A stretch of DNA of 64,000 bases, taken from positions 3,256,501 through 3,320,500 of the forward strand of contig NC_018485.1 of NCBI RefSeq assembly GCF_000304315.1, given 5' to 3'. The DNA is from Methylocystis sp. SC2 (GTDB taxonomy: Bacteria; Pseudomonadota; Alphaproteobacteria; Rhizobiales; Beijerinckiaceae). Under the pieces are notes generated by a model. That model searched no databases, was not told where the DNA came from, and saw nothing but the letters and a program-made list of their open reading frames with translations. Both the position numbers and the translations under genes were made by a program. Below are positions 37,030 to 47,656 of this stretch, one piece after another. How positions within the stretch are numbered: the first letter of the stretch is position 1; each line of letters begins with the position of its first letter.

Positions 37030-39324
37030 TTACGCCGCGCTGACGAGGCGCGGCGCGTCCCGCCAATAATCGAGGAGCGGTCTCAGCTCCTCGATCGGCC
37101 GCGGTCGCGTGTAGAGGTAACCCTGAATGAGAAAAATATTCTTGCTCGCCATGAAAGCGAGTTGAGCGTCGGTTTCGACGCCTTCGGCGACGAGATCGAT
37201 GGATAGATCCTGTGCGAGCGCGGAGATCGCCGAGATGATCGCCTGCGTTTTGGGCGACTCGATCGCCTGCCGCGCGAAGGCGCGGTCGATCTTGACCTTT
37301 TTGACCGGGAAACGATTGAGATAGCCGAGGCTGCTGTAGCCGGTCCCGAAATCGTCGAGCGAGAGACGGACGCCGAGCGCTTCGATCTCGCGCAACTTGT
37401 TGTCGACGTCATCTGACACCATGAGCGTCGTTTCGGTGATTTCGAGCTCCAAACGATCGGGCTCCAATCCAGAGTCGCGGAGCGTCGCCGCGACCATTTC
37501 GGCGAGATCCTTCTGTTGGAATTGCCTCGGCGCGATATTGACGGCGACACGGACGTTTGAGGGCCATGATTTCGCGTCATTGCACGCCTGCCGCAGCGCC
37601 CAGGCGCCGAGCTCGATGATCATGCCGGTTTCTTCGGCGATAGGGATGAATTCGCCTGGCGAGATCATTCCTCGGGTCGGGTGGCGCCATCGCAGCAGCG
37701 CCTCCAAGGAAACGATGGTCGCGGTGCGGGAATCGACGACCGGCTGGTAGTAGACGATCAATTCATTCGCCAGGAACGCATGACGCAATTCGGTGTCGAT
37801 CGCGCGCTTCCGGGTCAGCGCGTCCTGCATCTCCTGAGAATACCAGATCGCCTTGCCGCGCCCTTTCGTTTTCGACCGGTATAGCGCGAGATCGCTGCAT
37901 TTGAGCAGGCCGCCGGAGGTCTCCGAGTCTTTGGGCGCGGCGGCCATGCCGATGCTCGCGCCAATGTTGATGACGTGGTTGTCGACGACGAAGGTGCGAT
38001 GCATCTCGGCGAGTATATTGGCGGCGAGTTGATCCACGTCGGGAAGGCGTTCGCCGGCGCGCAGCAGCACGCAGAACTCGTCGCCGCCGAGCCTCGCCAC
38101 CACATGCGGACGCGGCACGCAGGCGGCGAGACGCGCCCCCACCGCAGACAGCAGCTGATCGCCGATGGAATGGCCCAGCGTGTCATTGACCTCTTTGAAC
38201 CGATCGAGATCAATGTTGAGCAGCGCGGCGTGAAACCCGCGTTGCCTGAGCTGAACCATTTCCTCCTCAAGCGTCTCCTGGAACTGATAGCGGTTCGGGA
38301 GATTGGTCAGATCATCAAAATGCGCGATGCGCTCGATCTCGCGAAGCGCGCGCTTTTGTATCGTCACGTCCTCGATGACGGTGATGAAGGATCCCGCTTC
38401 GGCGCGTTCGCAGTGAAATTCAAAAAACCGCTCGCCGAGCTTGTGCGTGAAGATGTTCGCACGCGGCATGGTGACGTGCCGCCTCCATCGCTCAAAAAAG
38501 ATTTTGCATTCCTGCGACGACATGCCGACGCTCTTGCCGATCGCATGCGCCAGCGCTTCGAGCCGGATCGGCGTCGTCGCCGCGACGATGCCGAAGAAAT
38601 CGATGACGCGCCGATTGACGACCGTGACCGAGAGGTCGGCGTCGCCCATGCACAGGCCGTGCGTCATCGAGTTCAGCGCGAGGCTGAATTTCTGCCGTTG
38701 GCGGGTGGCGTCCAAGCCGTTGCGCAGCGCCGACTCCAAATTGCCGTGCAGAAATTTGGTCGTTGAGTGAATGGAGACGATCAGCAGCACGACAATCAGC
38801 GCCAGGCCGAGGTAGCGCCGTTCTTCATGCATCATCGCGGCGATCGCAAGGGGAAGCGCGAGGCCGAGCGATTGCGCAAGAACGATCCAGGGACGGCCGG
38901 CGTTGCGACCCGCAAGTCCGCTCAGGCCGCTCATCATGATGACGATGCTGTAAATGCCGAGAACGTCGTTGTAATGGTTGTAGAACAAGACGGCGACGGA
39001 AGCGCCGACCGCCGTCATGAAGCCGACCGCGCCGATCGCGTAGAGCCTCTCCCATTCCCGTGAATCGCGTCGTCGAAGCGAGACGGGCGCGCGTGCATGC
39101 GCCAGGAAGACATAAAGACGAAAGGCGCCGAGAACGGCGATCAGCGCCACGAAGTAGAGATAGACTTGCTCGCCGAGAAGAAACCAGGCGAGCGCAGGCG
39201 CGATGAGGCCGCCGAGAAGGCCCGCAAAAAACGAACCGGCGGTGCCGAACAGGGTTTCAACGAGATCGCTGTGGATCTGAACGTCGGAACTTTCGCTGGC
39301 GGCTGGTTTCCTGCGGACGAGCAT
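37030..39324 (-). CDS. Membrane PAS-GGDEF-EAL cyclic-di-GMP enzyme, candidate DSF receptor
   Basis: A 764-residue protein. Residues 1-190 carry six or so membrane helices (LLGGLIAPALAWFLL; GLALPLAIAAMM), followed by a PAS-like domain (LNSMTHGLCMGDADLSVTVV), a GGDEF domain with intact RLGGDEFC, and an EAL domain with SLEALLRW and DDFGTGYSSLG. Both catalytic sites look intact, so it may make or break c-di-GMP. The start is 3 bp after the rpfF stop. In Burkholderia the BDSF receptor RpfR is a PAS-GGDEF-EAL protein encoded next to rpfF, so a role in sensing the RpfF product is likely by analogy. Confidence 0.88.
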   Translation of the reverse strand: MLVRRKPAASESSDVQIHSDLVETLFGTAGSFFAGLLGGLIAPALAWFLLGEQVYLYFVALIAVLGAFRLYVFLAHARAPVSLRRRDSREWERLYAIGAVGFMTAVGASVAVLFYNHYNDVLGIYSIVIMMSGLSGLAGRNAGRPWIVLAQSLGLALPLAIAAMMHEERRYLGLALIVVLLIVSIHSTTKFLHGNLESALRNGLDATRQRQKFSLALNSMTHGLCMGDADLSVTVVNRRVIDFFGIVAATTPIRLEALAHAIGKSVGMSSQECKIFFERWRRHVTMPRANIFTHKLGERFFEFHCERAEAGSFITVIEDVTIQKRALREIERIAHFDDLTNLPNRYQFQETLEEEMVQLRQRGFHAALLNIDLDRFKEVNDTLGHSIGDQLLSAVGARLAACVPRPHVVARLGGDEFCVLLRAGERLPDVDQLAANILAEMHRTFVVDNHVINIGASIGMAAAPKDSETSGGLLKCSDLALYRSKTKGRGKAIWYSQEMQDALTRKRAIDTELRHAFLANELIVYYQPVVDSRTATIVSLEALLRWRHPTRGMISPGEFIPIAEETGMIIELGAWALRQACNDAKSWPSNVRVAVNIAPRQFQQKDLAEMVAATLRDSGLEPDRLELEITETTLMVSDDVDNKLREIEALGVRLSLDDFGTGYSSLGYLNRFPVKKVKIDRAFARQAIESPKTQAIISAISALAQDLSIDLVAEGVETDAQLAFMASKNIFLIQGYLYTRPRPIEELRPLLDYWRDAPRLVSAA

Positions 39325-39327
39325 CAG

Positions 39328-40260
39328 CTAATCCTTTTTGGGAGGCGGCGGCTTTTTCGAAGCCTCGCCCTTGCCGCCGGGAAGCTCGTCGCCGGGAAGA
39401 CGCAACTGCGCCGAAACAAGGCGCTCCATATAGCGCAGGTCATGCCGCGAAATGGCCATGGAGCAATCCGTCCAAAGCTCGACCACCCGAAGCAATTCCT
39501 CCTTTCGTACGGGGAAACATTGCTTGCGAAACTTGACGAGGGCCTGACGGCGCCGCCAGTTTGCGCCGTCGGGGTCGAGCATCCACTCATGGGCGGTTTC
39601 GAGCGCCCGGCCTTCCGGCGCGACGACGTCGATGATGTCGAGATCGAACAGTTCGCGCGCGGAATAAACGCGACCGGCCGAGAGAATTTGCTGGGTGCGC
39701 GCGGGTCCGACGCGCCGCGTCAGAAAGGTCACAGCGCCCATCCCCGGGAAAGTGTTGAAGGCGATCTCGGGCACGCCGAGACGCGCGCTCTCCTCGGCGA
39801 TGACAAAGTCGGTGGCCAGCGCCCCTTCGAAGCCGCCGCCCATGCACTGTCCCCGAACGACGGACAGCGTCAAGACAGGAAGATCGAAGGCTGACGCCAG
39901 CGTGTACATCACCTCGATGCACGCATAGGCGTAGGTGAGGAGCGAATCTCGATCATTGTTCCTGATGCAGGAAACGAATGTCGCAAGATCGCCGCCCAGG
40001 CTGAACACATTCGGCTTCTTGGAGGCCATCACGATGTAGCGGATCGGCCATTTCGCGCCCTCCGTCTGCGCCAGACGTTTGATCGCGTCACGAAAGTCGA
40101 TTGCGTCTTGCAACATCCGCAAAGTGTAGCAATGCGGCGAGTCGGCGCGATAGTTCATCCACACCGATTGTGTCTGTGCGTCATATTCAATGTCGAGATG
40201 TTCGAAGCGCCAGTGAGGGAAATCTTGGGGAGGATGCCGTAGGTGCGCGGCGCTACTCAT
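39328..40260 (-). CDS. rpfF: DSF synthase (RpfF-like crotonase)
   Basis: Makes a cis-2-unsaturated fatty acid signal from acyl-ACP. The 310-residue protein matches the RpfF pattern: VFSLGGDLATFV, GGGFEGAL with Glu145 and GVPEIAFNTFPGMGA with Glu165. These two glutamates are 20 residues apart, as are the catalytic E141 and E161 of Xanthomonas RpfF. A Lys/Pro-rich tail ends the protein. The ATG at 40260 gives a family-length protein; the frame continues to 40407 with unlikely sequence. It is co-transcribed with the GGDEF-EAL gene. Confidence 0.88.
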   Translation of the reverse strand: MSSAAHLRHPPQDFPHWRFEHLDIEYDAQTQSVWMNYRADSPHCYTLRMLQDAIDFRDAIKRLAQTEGAKWPIRYIVMASKKPNVFSLGGDLATFVSCIRNNDRDSLLTYAYACIEVMYTLASAFDLPVLTLSVVRGQCMGGGFEGALATDFVIAEESARLGVPEIAFNTFPGMGAVTFLTRRVGPARTQQILSAGRVYSARELFDLDIIDVVAPEGRALETAHEWMLDPDGANWRRRQALVKFRKQCFPVRKEELLRVVELWTDCSMAISRHDLRYMERLVSAQLRLPGDELPGGKGEASKKPPPPKKD

Positions 40261-40421
40261 ATCCAATACTTCGGGGCCAAGGCCTCCCCCCTCGATCAGG
40301 CAAGAAAACAAGCCGTCCGTATCCCGCCGCAGGGCGCGGCGGCGCGGGCGGGCTAGGCCGCCCAAAGCTTCAAGTGAGTTCGATCCAGCATTTGGCAATG
40401 CCTTCAACTCGCGGTCGAAGC

Positions 40422-40468
40422 TTTTTCCGTCACAGAAGTTCAGACAGAGAACTGAACAGACGGAAAAA
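40422..40468. repeat. Nested inverted repeat
   Basis: TTTTTCCGTC (40422-40431) pairs with GACGGAAAAA (40459-40468), and inside it GTTCAG (40438-40443) pairs with CTGAAC (40452-40457). It lies between the multicopper-oxidase-like gene and rpfF, both on the minus strand. It could terminate the first or regulate the second; the T-run is on the wrong side for a simple minus-strand terminator. Confidence 0.7.
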
Positions 40469-40513
40469 ACGTGATTCTATTTCTGGGCTCTATTAACCTT
40501 TTTGACGCTTCCT

Positions 40514-41866
40514 CTAGGCGACTTCGAACCAAGTCGCCAGTCCGCCCGCTTCGTGCTCCAGAATATCATCATGCACGGCCCATTTTCCAGGCGATTCCGC
40601 GAGGAAGGCGGCGTGCTTGGTTTTTCCGGGGGGAACGATCACGCCGTTGCGCCAATAAGGCTCCCATCCGTCGTCGAGGTCATGCAGAAGACGCATGCAC
40701 TGCCCGTGAACATGCATCGCGAGCGCCGCTCCCGACTTGTTGACAAAACCCAGCGTCACCGGGGTTCCGCTGGCCACTTTGAAGAGCGGCGGGCCCTGGT
40801 AGCCTTTGGTCACAGCGCCATTGATCGTCCAGGCGGGGCCGGTTGCGGCCTTGCGCGGTTCGATCACAAGATCGACCTTCTTGGCGCTTGCAAGCCTGAT
40901 CTCGGCAGGAAGCGCCGCATTCTGCGGCAGCGACGCTATCGGCGGTCGCTTCGACGCCTTTGCGCCCTTGGCGTCCGCGACGAAAAGGTCGCGATCCTCG
41001 CCGTTCGGTCCGCGCAAGATCAAATTGGCCTTGGCGCCCTCCGTCTCCGGCATGTCGAACATCAGCTCGAAGCGGGCCCCCGGCGCGACGGGAATGCTCC
41101 GCTTGATCGGTTCGAAGGCGTCGCACGGCTGGCCGTCGATGGCGATCACGAAAGGCTGCGCGCCGGCGAGGGACAGCACCATGATGCGCGCGTTGCTGAG
41201 ATTGGCCAGGCGCAGCCGCACCCTGGCGCCGGGCGCCAGGCTCTGCAGGGCCGGCGCAGCCTTGCCGTTGACGCAGAGCAGCGGGCCGATCCGGCCGACG
41301 CCGCGCGCGGCCGCCGGATCGTCGAAGCCGCCAACGACCTGGCCCGCGTCATCGAGACGCCAGTCGTCGAGCACGAGAAGCAGGTCGGCGTCCGTGGGCG
41401 GCGGCGCCGGCTCGTCGACGACGAGCAGGCCCTTGAGGCCGCGCCCCATAAGTTCCGGCGTCGCGCCATAGACGCTCGGCCGGTAGCAGAACAGGCCGGG
41501 ATCGGCGAGCCTGCGGCGGTAATCAAAGGACCCGCCCGGCGCGACCGCCGCCTGCGTCAGCGGCGCGACGCCCTCCATCGCATTGTCGCCGCGCAAGCCG
41601 TGCCAGTGAATGGTTGCGGGCTGGTCGAGCCTGTTCAGGAAACGGACGGCGAGTTCGTCGCCCTGCTGGTGGCGCAGGAGGGGTCCCGGCGCGCTTCCGT
41701 CGAAACCGAGAATGCTGGTTTCGCCGTCGCCGGACAGGCGCGCCTTCCCCGGCCGCGCCTCGATCAGGCGCAGGGCGCGCGGCGGCGACTGCGCCACGGC
41801 CGGAAACGCCGCCAGGCTGGCGACGACGCCGGAAAGAACGACTCGGCGGGAGAGAGATTGTGACAT
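40514..41866 (-). CDS. Multicopper-oxidase-fold protein with degenerate copper sites, Tat-exported
   Basis: 450 residues with a Tat signal (SRRVVLSGVVASLAAF) and three cupredoxin domains. The first motif, HWHG (87-90), is intact. The second is CYRPS (127-131) where WYHSH is expected. The third reads MHVHGQ and lacks the type-1 His. The fourth is HDDILEH (432-438) where HCHILEH is expected, so the type-1 Cys is gone. Copper oxidase activity is unlikely; the protein may have a structural role, as SufI/FtsP does. The start MSQSLSRR at 41866 is preferred over 41872. Confidence 0.82.
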   Translation of the reverse strand: MSQSLSRRVVLSGVVASLAAFPAVAQSPPRALRLIEARPGKARLSGDGETSILGFDGSAPGPLLRHQQGDELAVRFLNRLDQPATIHWHGLRGDNAMEGVAPLTQAAVAPGGSFDYRRRLADPGLFCYRPSVYGATPELMGRGLKGLLVVDEPAPPPTDADLLLVLDDWRLDDAGQVVGGFDDPAAARGVGRIGPLLCVNGKAAPALQSLAPGARVRLRLANLSNARIMVLSLAGAQPFVIAIDGQPCDAFEPIKRSIPVAPGARFELMFDMPETEGAKANLILRGPNGEDRDLFVADAKGAKASKRPPIASLPQNAALPAEIRLASAKKVDLVIEPRKAATGPAWTINGAVTKGYQGPPLFKVASGTPVTLGFVNKSGAALAMHVHGQCMRLLHDLDDGWEPYWRNGVIVPPGKTKHAAFLAESPGKWAVHDDILEHEAGGLATWFEVA

Positions 41867-41971
41867 CGCCATCTAGCTATGGCGCAGCCCGGCCCGTTGG
41901 GCAATGATCGAGCGCTTCAACCTTTCTCGCGCCGTGAGGGGAGCGCGAGGTCGCACGAGGAGGCTTGAGAC

Positions 41972-42289
41972 ATGAGCGCGCCGCGCATCAACAAGACTGC
42001 CGCTATTTTAGGCTTCTGCTGCGCATGCGGGTTTCTGCCGCTCGCCGCCTGGGCGCAGGCGTCGCAAGGCTATTCCGATTACCGACAGTCGCTGATCGCC
42101 GGCGGCTGGAAGCCGAACGTCGGCTACGGGCTGAAAACCGCCCGCGGCAAGCCCCTATATAAGTTTCCGGAAGTCGTCTGCGGTCCGACGCTCTGCAACG
42201 CCAAATGGCGCGACCCCCAGGGTCGCGAAAAAGTCGTCACGCTGATCCGCGGCCTCGAGGGGGCGGATCACCGGGTGGCGCCGCAATAG
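41972..42289 (+). CDS. Small secreted hypothetical protein, 105 aa
   Basis: A signal peptide (ILGFCCACGFLPLAAWAQA) precedes a mature part of about 76 residues with DYRQSLIAGGWKP, FPEVVCGPTLCNAKW and a conserved-looking Cys pair that may form a disulphide. Similar short proteins occur widely in Rhizobiales without known function. It is divergent from the multicopper-oxidase-like gene. Confidence 0.7.
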   Translation: MSAPRINKTAAILGFCCACGFLPLAAWAQASQGYSDYRQSLIAGGWKPNVGYGLKTARGKPLYKFPEVVCGPTLCNAKWRDPQGREKVVTLIRGLEGADHRVAPQ

Positions 42290-42414
42290 CCGGCGGCGGC
42301 TGGCATCCCGCCGCGTCCATGCTATAGAGCGACGCCCGACGAATCGAGTTCGCGCTTGGGAGCGCCTTGGCGCGCCCTCAAAACGCGCTAGGGACTGCGC
42401 CTTTTCGGGGAACA

Positions 42415-42463
42415 GGATCGTTTGAGAGGGAATCGAACGGTTCGATTTCATCTCAAGCGATCC
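42415..42463. repeat. Long inverted repeat, 24-bp arms
   Basis: Arms 42415-42438 and 42440-42463 are complementary except at three positions, with a single base between them; each ends in GGATCG / CGATCC. This would fold into a long hairpin 43 bp before tRNA-Leu. It looks like a REP-type intergenic palindrome. Confidence 0.8.
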
Positions 42464-42506
42464 CGGTTCACGGGCAGGGAAATTGAGGCGGCCCTATCCG
42501 CCGATC

Positions 42507-42591
42507 GCGGGCGTGGCGGAACTGGTAGACGCGCCGGATTTAGGTTCCGGTGACGAAAGTCGTGGGGGTTCGACTCCCTCCGCCCGCACCA
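42507..42591 (+). tRNA. tRNA-Leu (TAG)
   Basis: Acceptor GCGGGCG (42507-42513) pairs with CGCCCGC (42581-42587), and ACCA follows, so CCA is encoded. The anticodon stem CCGGA/TCCGG encloses TTTAGGT, giving anticodon TAG. The long variable arm is typical of leucine. Confidence 0.95.
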
Positions 42592-42667
42592 GAGCCGCCT
42601 ACCGTGGCAGTTGCATAATCATCGTCGCGCGCCGGCGACGTCGCAGTCATTAAGAAGGCAAATCGAG

Positions 42668-44014
42668 ATGGAAGTAACGCAGACCTCCTCGCAGGGCTTG
42701 AAGCAGGAATACAAGGTGGTCCTGCCGGCCGGCGAACTCGCCGCCAAGCTCGCCGCCCAGCTCAGCGAGATTCAGGCGAAAAGTCAGATCAAGGGATTCC
42801 GTCCCGGCAAGGCGCCGATCGGCCATCTCAAGAAGCTCTACGGCAAGAGCATCATGAGCGACGTGCTGCAGGAGGCGGTCAATGACGCCAACCGCAAGAT
42901 CGTCGAGGAAAACGAGCTGCGCATCGCGCTCGAGCCGAAGATCGATTTCCCCGGTGGGCAGGAGGAAGTCGAGCGTGCGCTGACGGCGGAGGGCGATTTC
43001 TCCTATGTCGTCACCTTCGAAACGCTGCCGAAGTTCGACATCGGCGGCTTCGACGACATCTCCCTGGAGCGCCCCGTCGCCGAAGTGGGGGAGGACGATA
43101 TCGAGAAGGCGCTGCGGTCTCTCGCCGATCGAGCTCAGGAATTCGAGGCGAGGCCAGAAGGGGCCAAGGCCGAGAAGGGCGACAGGCTGACGATCGATTT
43201 CACCGGCAAGCTCGACGGCGAGCCCTTTGAGGGCGGCGCGGGCGGGGACGTCGATCTGGTTCTGGGCGCGGGAACCTTCATTCCCGGTTTCGAGGAGCAG
43301 CTCGAGGGCGCCGCCGCCGGCGACCAGCGGGTCGTCAAGGTCCGGTTCCCCGAGAACTATGCGGCCAAGCAGCTCGCGGGGAAGGACGCCGAATTCGACG
43401 TGACGGTCAAGTCCGTTTCGGCGCCCAAGACGCTCGGGCTCGACGAGGAGCTCGCCAAGAAATACGGCTTCGAGTCGCTCGAGGCGATGAAGACCGCCGT
43501 TCGCGGCAATCTCGAAGCCGATTTCGACAAGGCTTCGCGCGAGAAGCTGAAGCGCGCGCTCCTCGACGCGCTCGACAGCCGCTATTCCTTTGAGCTGCCG
43601 GAGAGTCTTGTCGAACAGGAATTCGCCAATATTTGGGGCCAGCACGAGCAGGAAAGTCAGCGGGCGGGCCAATCCGTCGCCGAAGACGGCAAGACGGAGG
43701 AAGAGACCAAGGCCGAGTTCCGCAAGATCGCCGAACGGCGCGTGCGCTTGGGGCTGGTTCTGGCGGAGATCGGCAAAAGCGCCGACGTGAAGGTGGACGA
43801 AAAGGATCTGACCGACGCTTTGGTCGAGCGGGCGCGCATGTTCCCGGGCCAGGAGAAGGCGGTTTGGGACTATTACCGCAACAATGAGCAGGCGCTCGCC
43901 CAGCTCCGCGCCCCGATCTATGAGGAGCGCGTCGTCGATCACCTCGCCAAGCTGATCAAGATCGCCGACAAGACCGTCTCCCGCGAAGAGCTGTTCAAGG
44001 AAGACGAGGAATAG
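42668..44014 (+). CDS. tig: Trigger factor
   Basis: Ribosome-bound chaperone with peptidyl-prolyl isomerase activity. The 448-residue protein has the ribosome-binding segment GFRPGKAP with the signature around residues 45-52, a FKBP-like domain (GDRLTIDFTGKLDGEPFEGG) and a helical C-terminal chaperone domain ending in an acidic tail (KEDEE). The ATG at 42668 gives MEVTQTSSQG, the family start. It precedes clpP, the usual order. Confidence 0.96.
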   Translation: MEVTQTSSQGLKQEYKVVLPAGELAAKLAAQLSEIQAKSQIKGFRPGKAPIGHLKKLYGKSIMSDVLQEAVNDANRKIVEENELRIALEPKIDFPGGQEEVERALTAEGDFSYVVTFETLPKFDIGGFDDISLERPVAEVGEDDIEKALRSLADRAQEFEARPEGAKAEKGDRLTIDFTGKLDGEPFEGGAGGDVDLVLGAGTFIPGFEEQLEGAAAGDQRVVKVRFPENYAAKQLAGKDAEFDVTVKSVSAPKTLGLDEELAKKYGFESLEAMKTAVRGNLEADFDKASREKLKRALLDALDSRYSFELPESLVEQEFANIWGQHEQESQRAGQSVAEDGKTEEETKAEFRKIAERRVRLGLVLAEIGKSADVKVDEKDLTDALVERARMFPGQEKAVWDYYRNNEQALAQLRAPIYEERVVDHLAKLIKIADKTVSREELFKEDEE

Positions 44015-44218
44015 TCGGGCTACGGCTGCCGTCCCCGCGGGCGGCGGCGCGCCGCGAGGAAATCCGGCATCACAGGCTCATGCGCATGGCGCGCTGCTGG
44101 GATCGTGGCGCGACGGCCGCAATCGAGTCTTTGCGTCCGGCGCGGGCGCAGATATATGACGGGTCAAGCTCCCGGCGAGGCGCATCAGCCTCCGCCGGAC
44201 CCACAGAGGCGATACGCG

Positions 44219-44854
44219 ATGCGCGATCCAATCGAAAACTACAGCCAATATCTCATCCCACAGGTGATCGAGAACACTTCGCGCGGCGAGCGCGGCTTCG
44301 ACATCTATTCCCGCCTGCTGCGCGAGCGCATCATCTTCGTCACCGGGCCGATCGAAGATCACATGGCGTCGGTGATCATCGCGCAGCTGTTGTTTCTAGA
44401 GTCCGAGAACCCCAAAAAGGAAATCTCGCTCTACATCAATTCGCCGGGCGGCGTGGTGACGTCCGGCCTCGCCATCTACGACACGATTCAGTTCATCAAG
44501 CCGAAGGTCTCGACGCTATGCGTCGGGCAGGCGGCGTCGATGGGCTCGCTTCTGCTGGCCGCGGGCGCCGACGGTCTGCGCTATGCGCTCCCGAACGCGC
44601 GCGTCATGCTTCACCAGCCGTCCGGCGGCTTTCAAGGTCAGGCGTCGGACATCCAGCGCCACGCCGAAGACATTCTGAAAGTCAAAAAGCGCCTCAATGA
44701 CATCTATGTCCGTCACACGGGCAAGGACTATGAGACGATCGAGCGCACGCTCGACCGCGATCATTTCATGTCGGCGGAGGAGGCGCGGCATTTCGGGATC
44801 GTCGACGCCGTGCAGGAGCGGCGGCCTGACGACGAGAGCGACGCCAAGCGCTAA
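44219..44854 (+). CDS. clpP: ATP-dependent Clp protease proteolytic subunit
   Basis: A serine peptidase of 211 residues that forms a double heptamer and works with ClpX or ClpA. The catalytic triad is Ser107 (GQAASMGS), His132 (MLHQPSGG) and Asp181 (LDRDHF), with the same spacing as E. coli ClpP. The ATG at 44219 ([13 protein letters not shown] upstream) is the usual start; 44156 would add 21 residues. No clpX follows directly, as it often does elsewhere; a carboxylase gene does instead. Confidence 0.95.
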   Translation: MRDPIENYSQYLIPQVIENTSRGERGFDIYSRLLRERIIFVTGPIEDHMASVIIAQLLFLESENPKKEISLYINSPGGVVTSGLAIYDTIQFIKPKVSTLCVGQAASMGSLLLAAGADGLRYALPNARVMLHQPSGGFQGQASDIQRHAEDILKVKKRLNDIYVRHTGKDYETIERTLDRDHFMSAEEARHFGIVDAVQERRPDDESDAKR

Positions 44855-44928
44855 ACGCTGAAGGCGTCGGCCGCGTTTTCTGAGCGTCCGGCGCCAATTG
44901 CTTGAGGGATTGGGGCACTGGGGCGCGC

Positions 44929-46938
<2,010 letters not shown>

Positions 46939-46979
46939 GTGCGAGAATTTGCGCTTCTTGTTTTGAGCGCCATATGCTA

Positions 46980-47010
46980 CCAAAATGGATGTGTTTCGTC
47001 TCCATTTTGG
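46980..47010. promoter_or_regulatory. Palindromic operator before vapBC
   Basis: CCAAAATGGA (46980-46989) and TCCATTTTGG (47001-47010) form a perfect 10-bp inverted repeat with 11 bp between, ending 7 bp before the antitoxin start. This is the expected place for autoregulation by the VapB-VapC complex. Confidence 0.75.
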
Positions 47011-47017
47011 AGCCAGA

Positions 47018-47275
47018 ATGCCCGTCACTCTCTCCATAAAGAATGCGCCTGACGATGTCGTCGCCAAGCTGAAGGCGCGCGCAGCGCGCAATCACCGTAG
47101 CCTCCAGGGCGAATTGATGGCGATTGTGACGGCGGCCGCTGAGGAGAGCCATGCGACGCTGGCCGATATACGGGATAGCGTCCGGGGGCTGAAACTAAGC
47201 GCGCGCAGCGAGTCGGCAGAAATCGTCCGGCAGATGCGCGACGAGCGAACGCGTGCGCTCGGCGATCGTCGTTGA
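47018..47275 (+). CDS. Antitoxin, FitA/VapB-type ribbon-helix-helix
   Basis: An 85-residue protein: MPVTLSIKNAPDDVVAKLKA, then ARNHRSLQGELMAIV, is the RHH DNA-binding pattern of FitA-like antitoxins. The C-terminal half is the flexible toxin-binding part. The start at 47018 matches the family; an in-frame ATG at 46985 would read through the operator. The 3' end overlaps the toxin gene by 23 bp. Confidence 0.87.
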   Translation: MPVTLSIKNAPDDVVAKLKARAARNHRSLQGELMAIVTAAAEESHATLADIRDSVRGLKLSARSESAEIVRQMRDERTRALGDRR

Positions 47276-47651
47276 CGCCTCCGCTTTCGCCGCTGTCCTG
47301 TTCAAAGAACCGGAAGGCGAGGTCCTTGCGGATTCATGGGCGAATTCTATTATCGTCGCGCCAAGCTTGCTGTGTTACGAAATTGGAAACGTCGCGCTGA
47401 CAAAAGCGCGCCGCTATCCTGACATAGCGGATGACTGCATTGAGGCCTACGACATCTTTCTGCGGCTCAAAATCCAATTTGCCAAGGTTGGATTGCGCGA
47501 GGCGTTGGCGTTTGCCCAGCGCCGGAACTTGACCATCTACGACGCCTCATATGCTTGGCTTGCATTGTCGCGCGGTCTCGATCTTATAAGTTTGGACAGA
47601 AGACTTATCGCTGCGTTCGAAGCCGAGAAGTCCGCCACGCATGGCCGATAG
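47253..47651 (+). CDS. PIN domain toxin (VapC-type RNase)
   Basis: A 132-residue PIN-domain endoribonuclease. The acidic site is built from Asp in IVVDASAFAAVLF, Glu in LLCYEIGNV, and Asp in LTIYDASYAWLAL with a following LDLISLDRRL. It starts at a GTG inside the antitoxin gene, giving translational coupling. The target RNA is unknown. Confidence 0.9.
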   Translation: MRSAIVVDASAFAAVLFKEPEGEVLADSWANSIIVAPSLLCYEIGNVALTKARRYPDIADDCIEAYDIFLRLKIQFAKVGLREALAFAQRRNLTIYDASYAWLALSRGLDLISLDRRLIAAFEAEKSATHGR

Positions 47652-47656
47652 CGAAA

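Noticed and set aside
40514..41866. Functional laccase or copper oxidase
   Set aside because: Type-1 Cys and several His ligands are missing.
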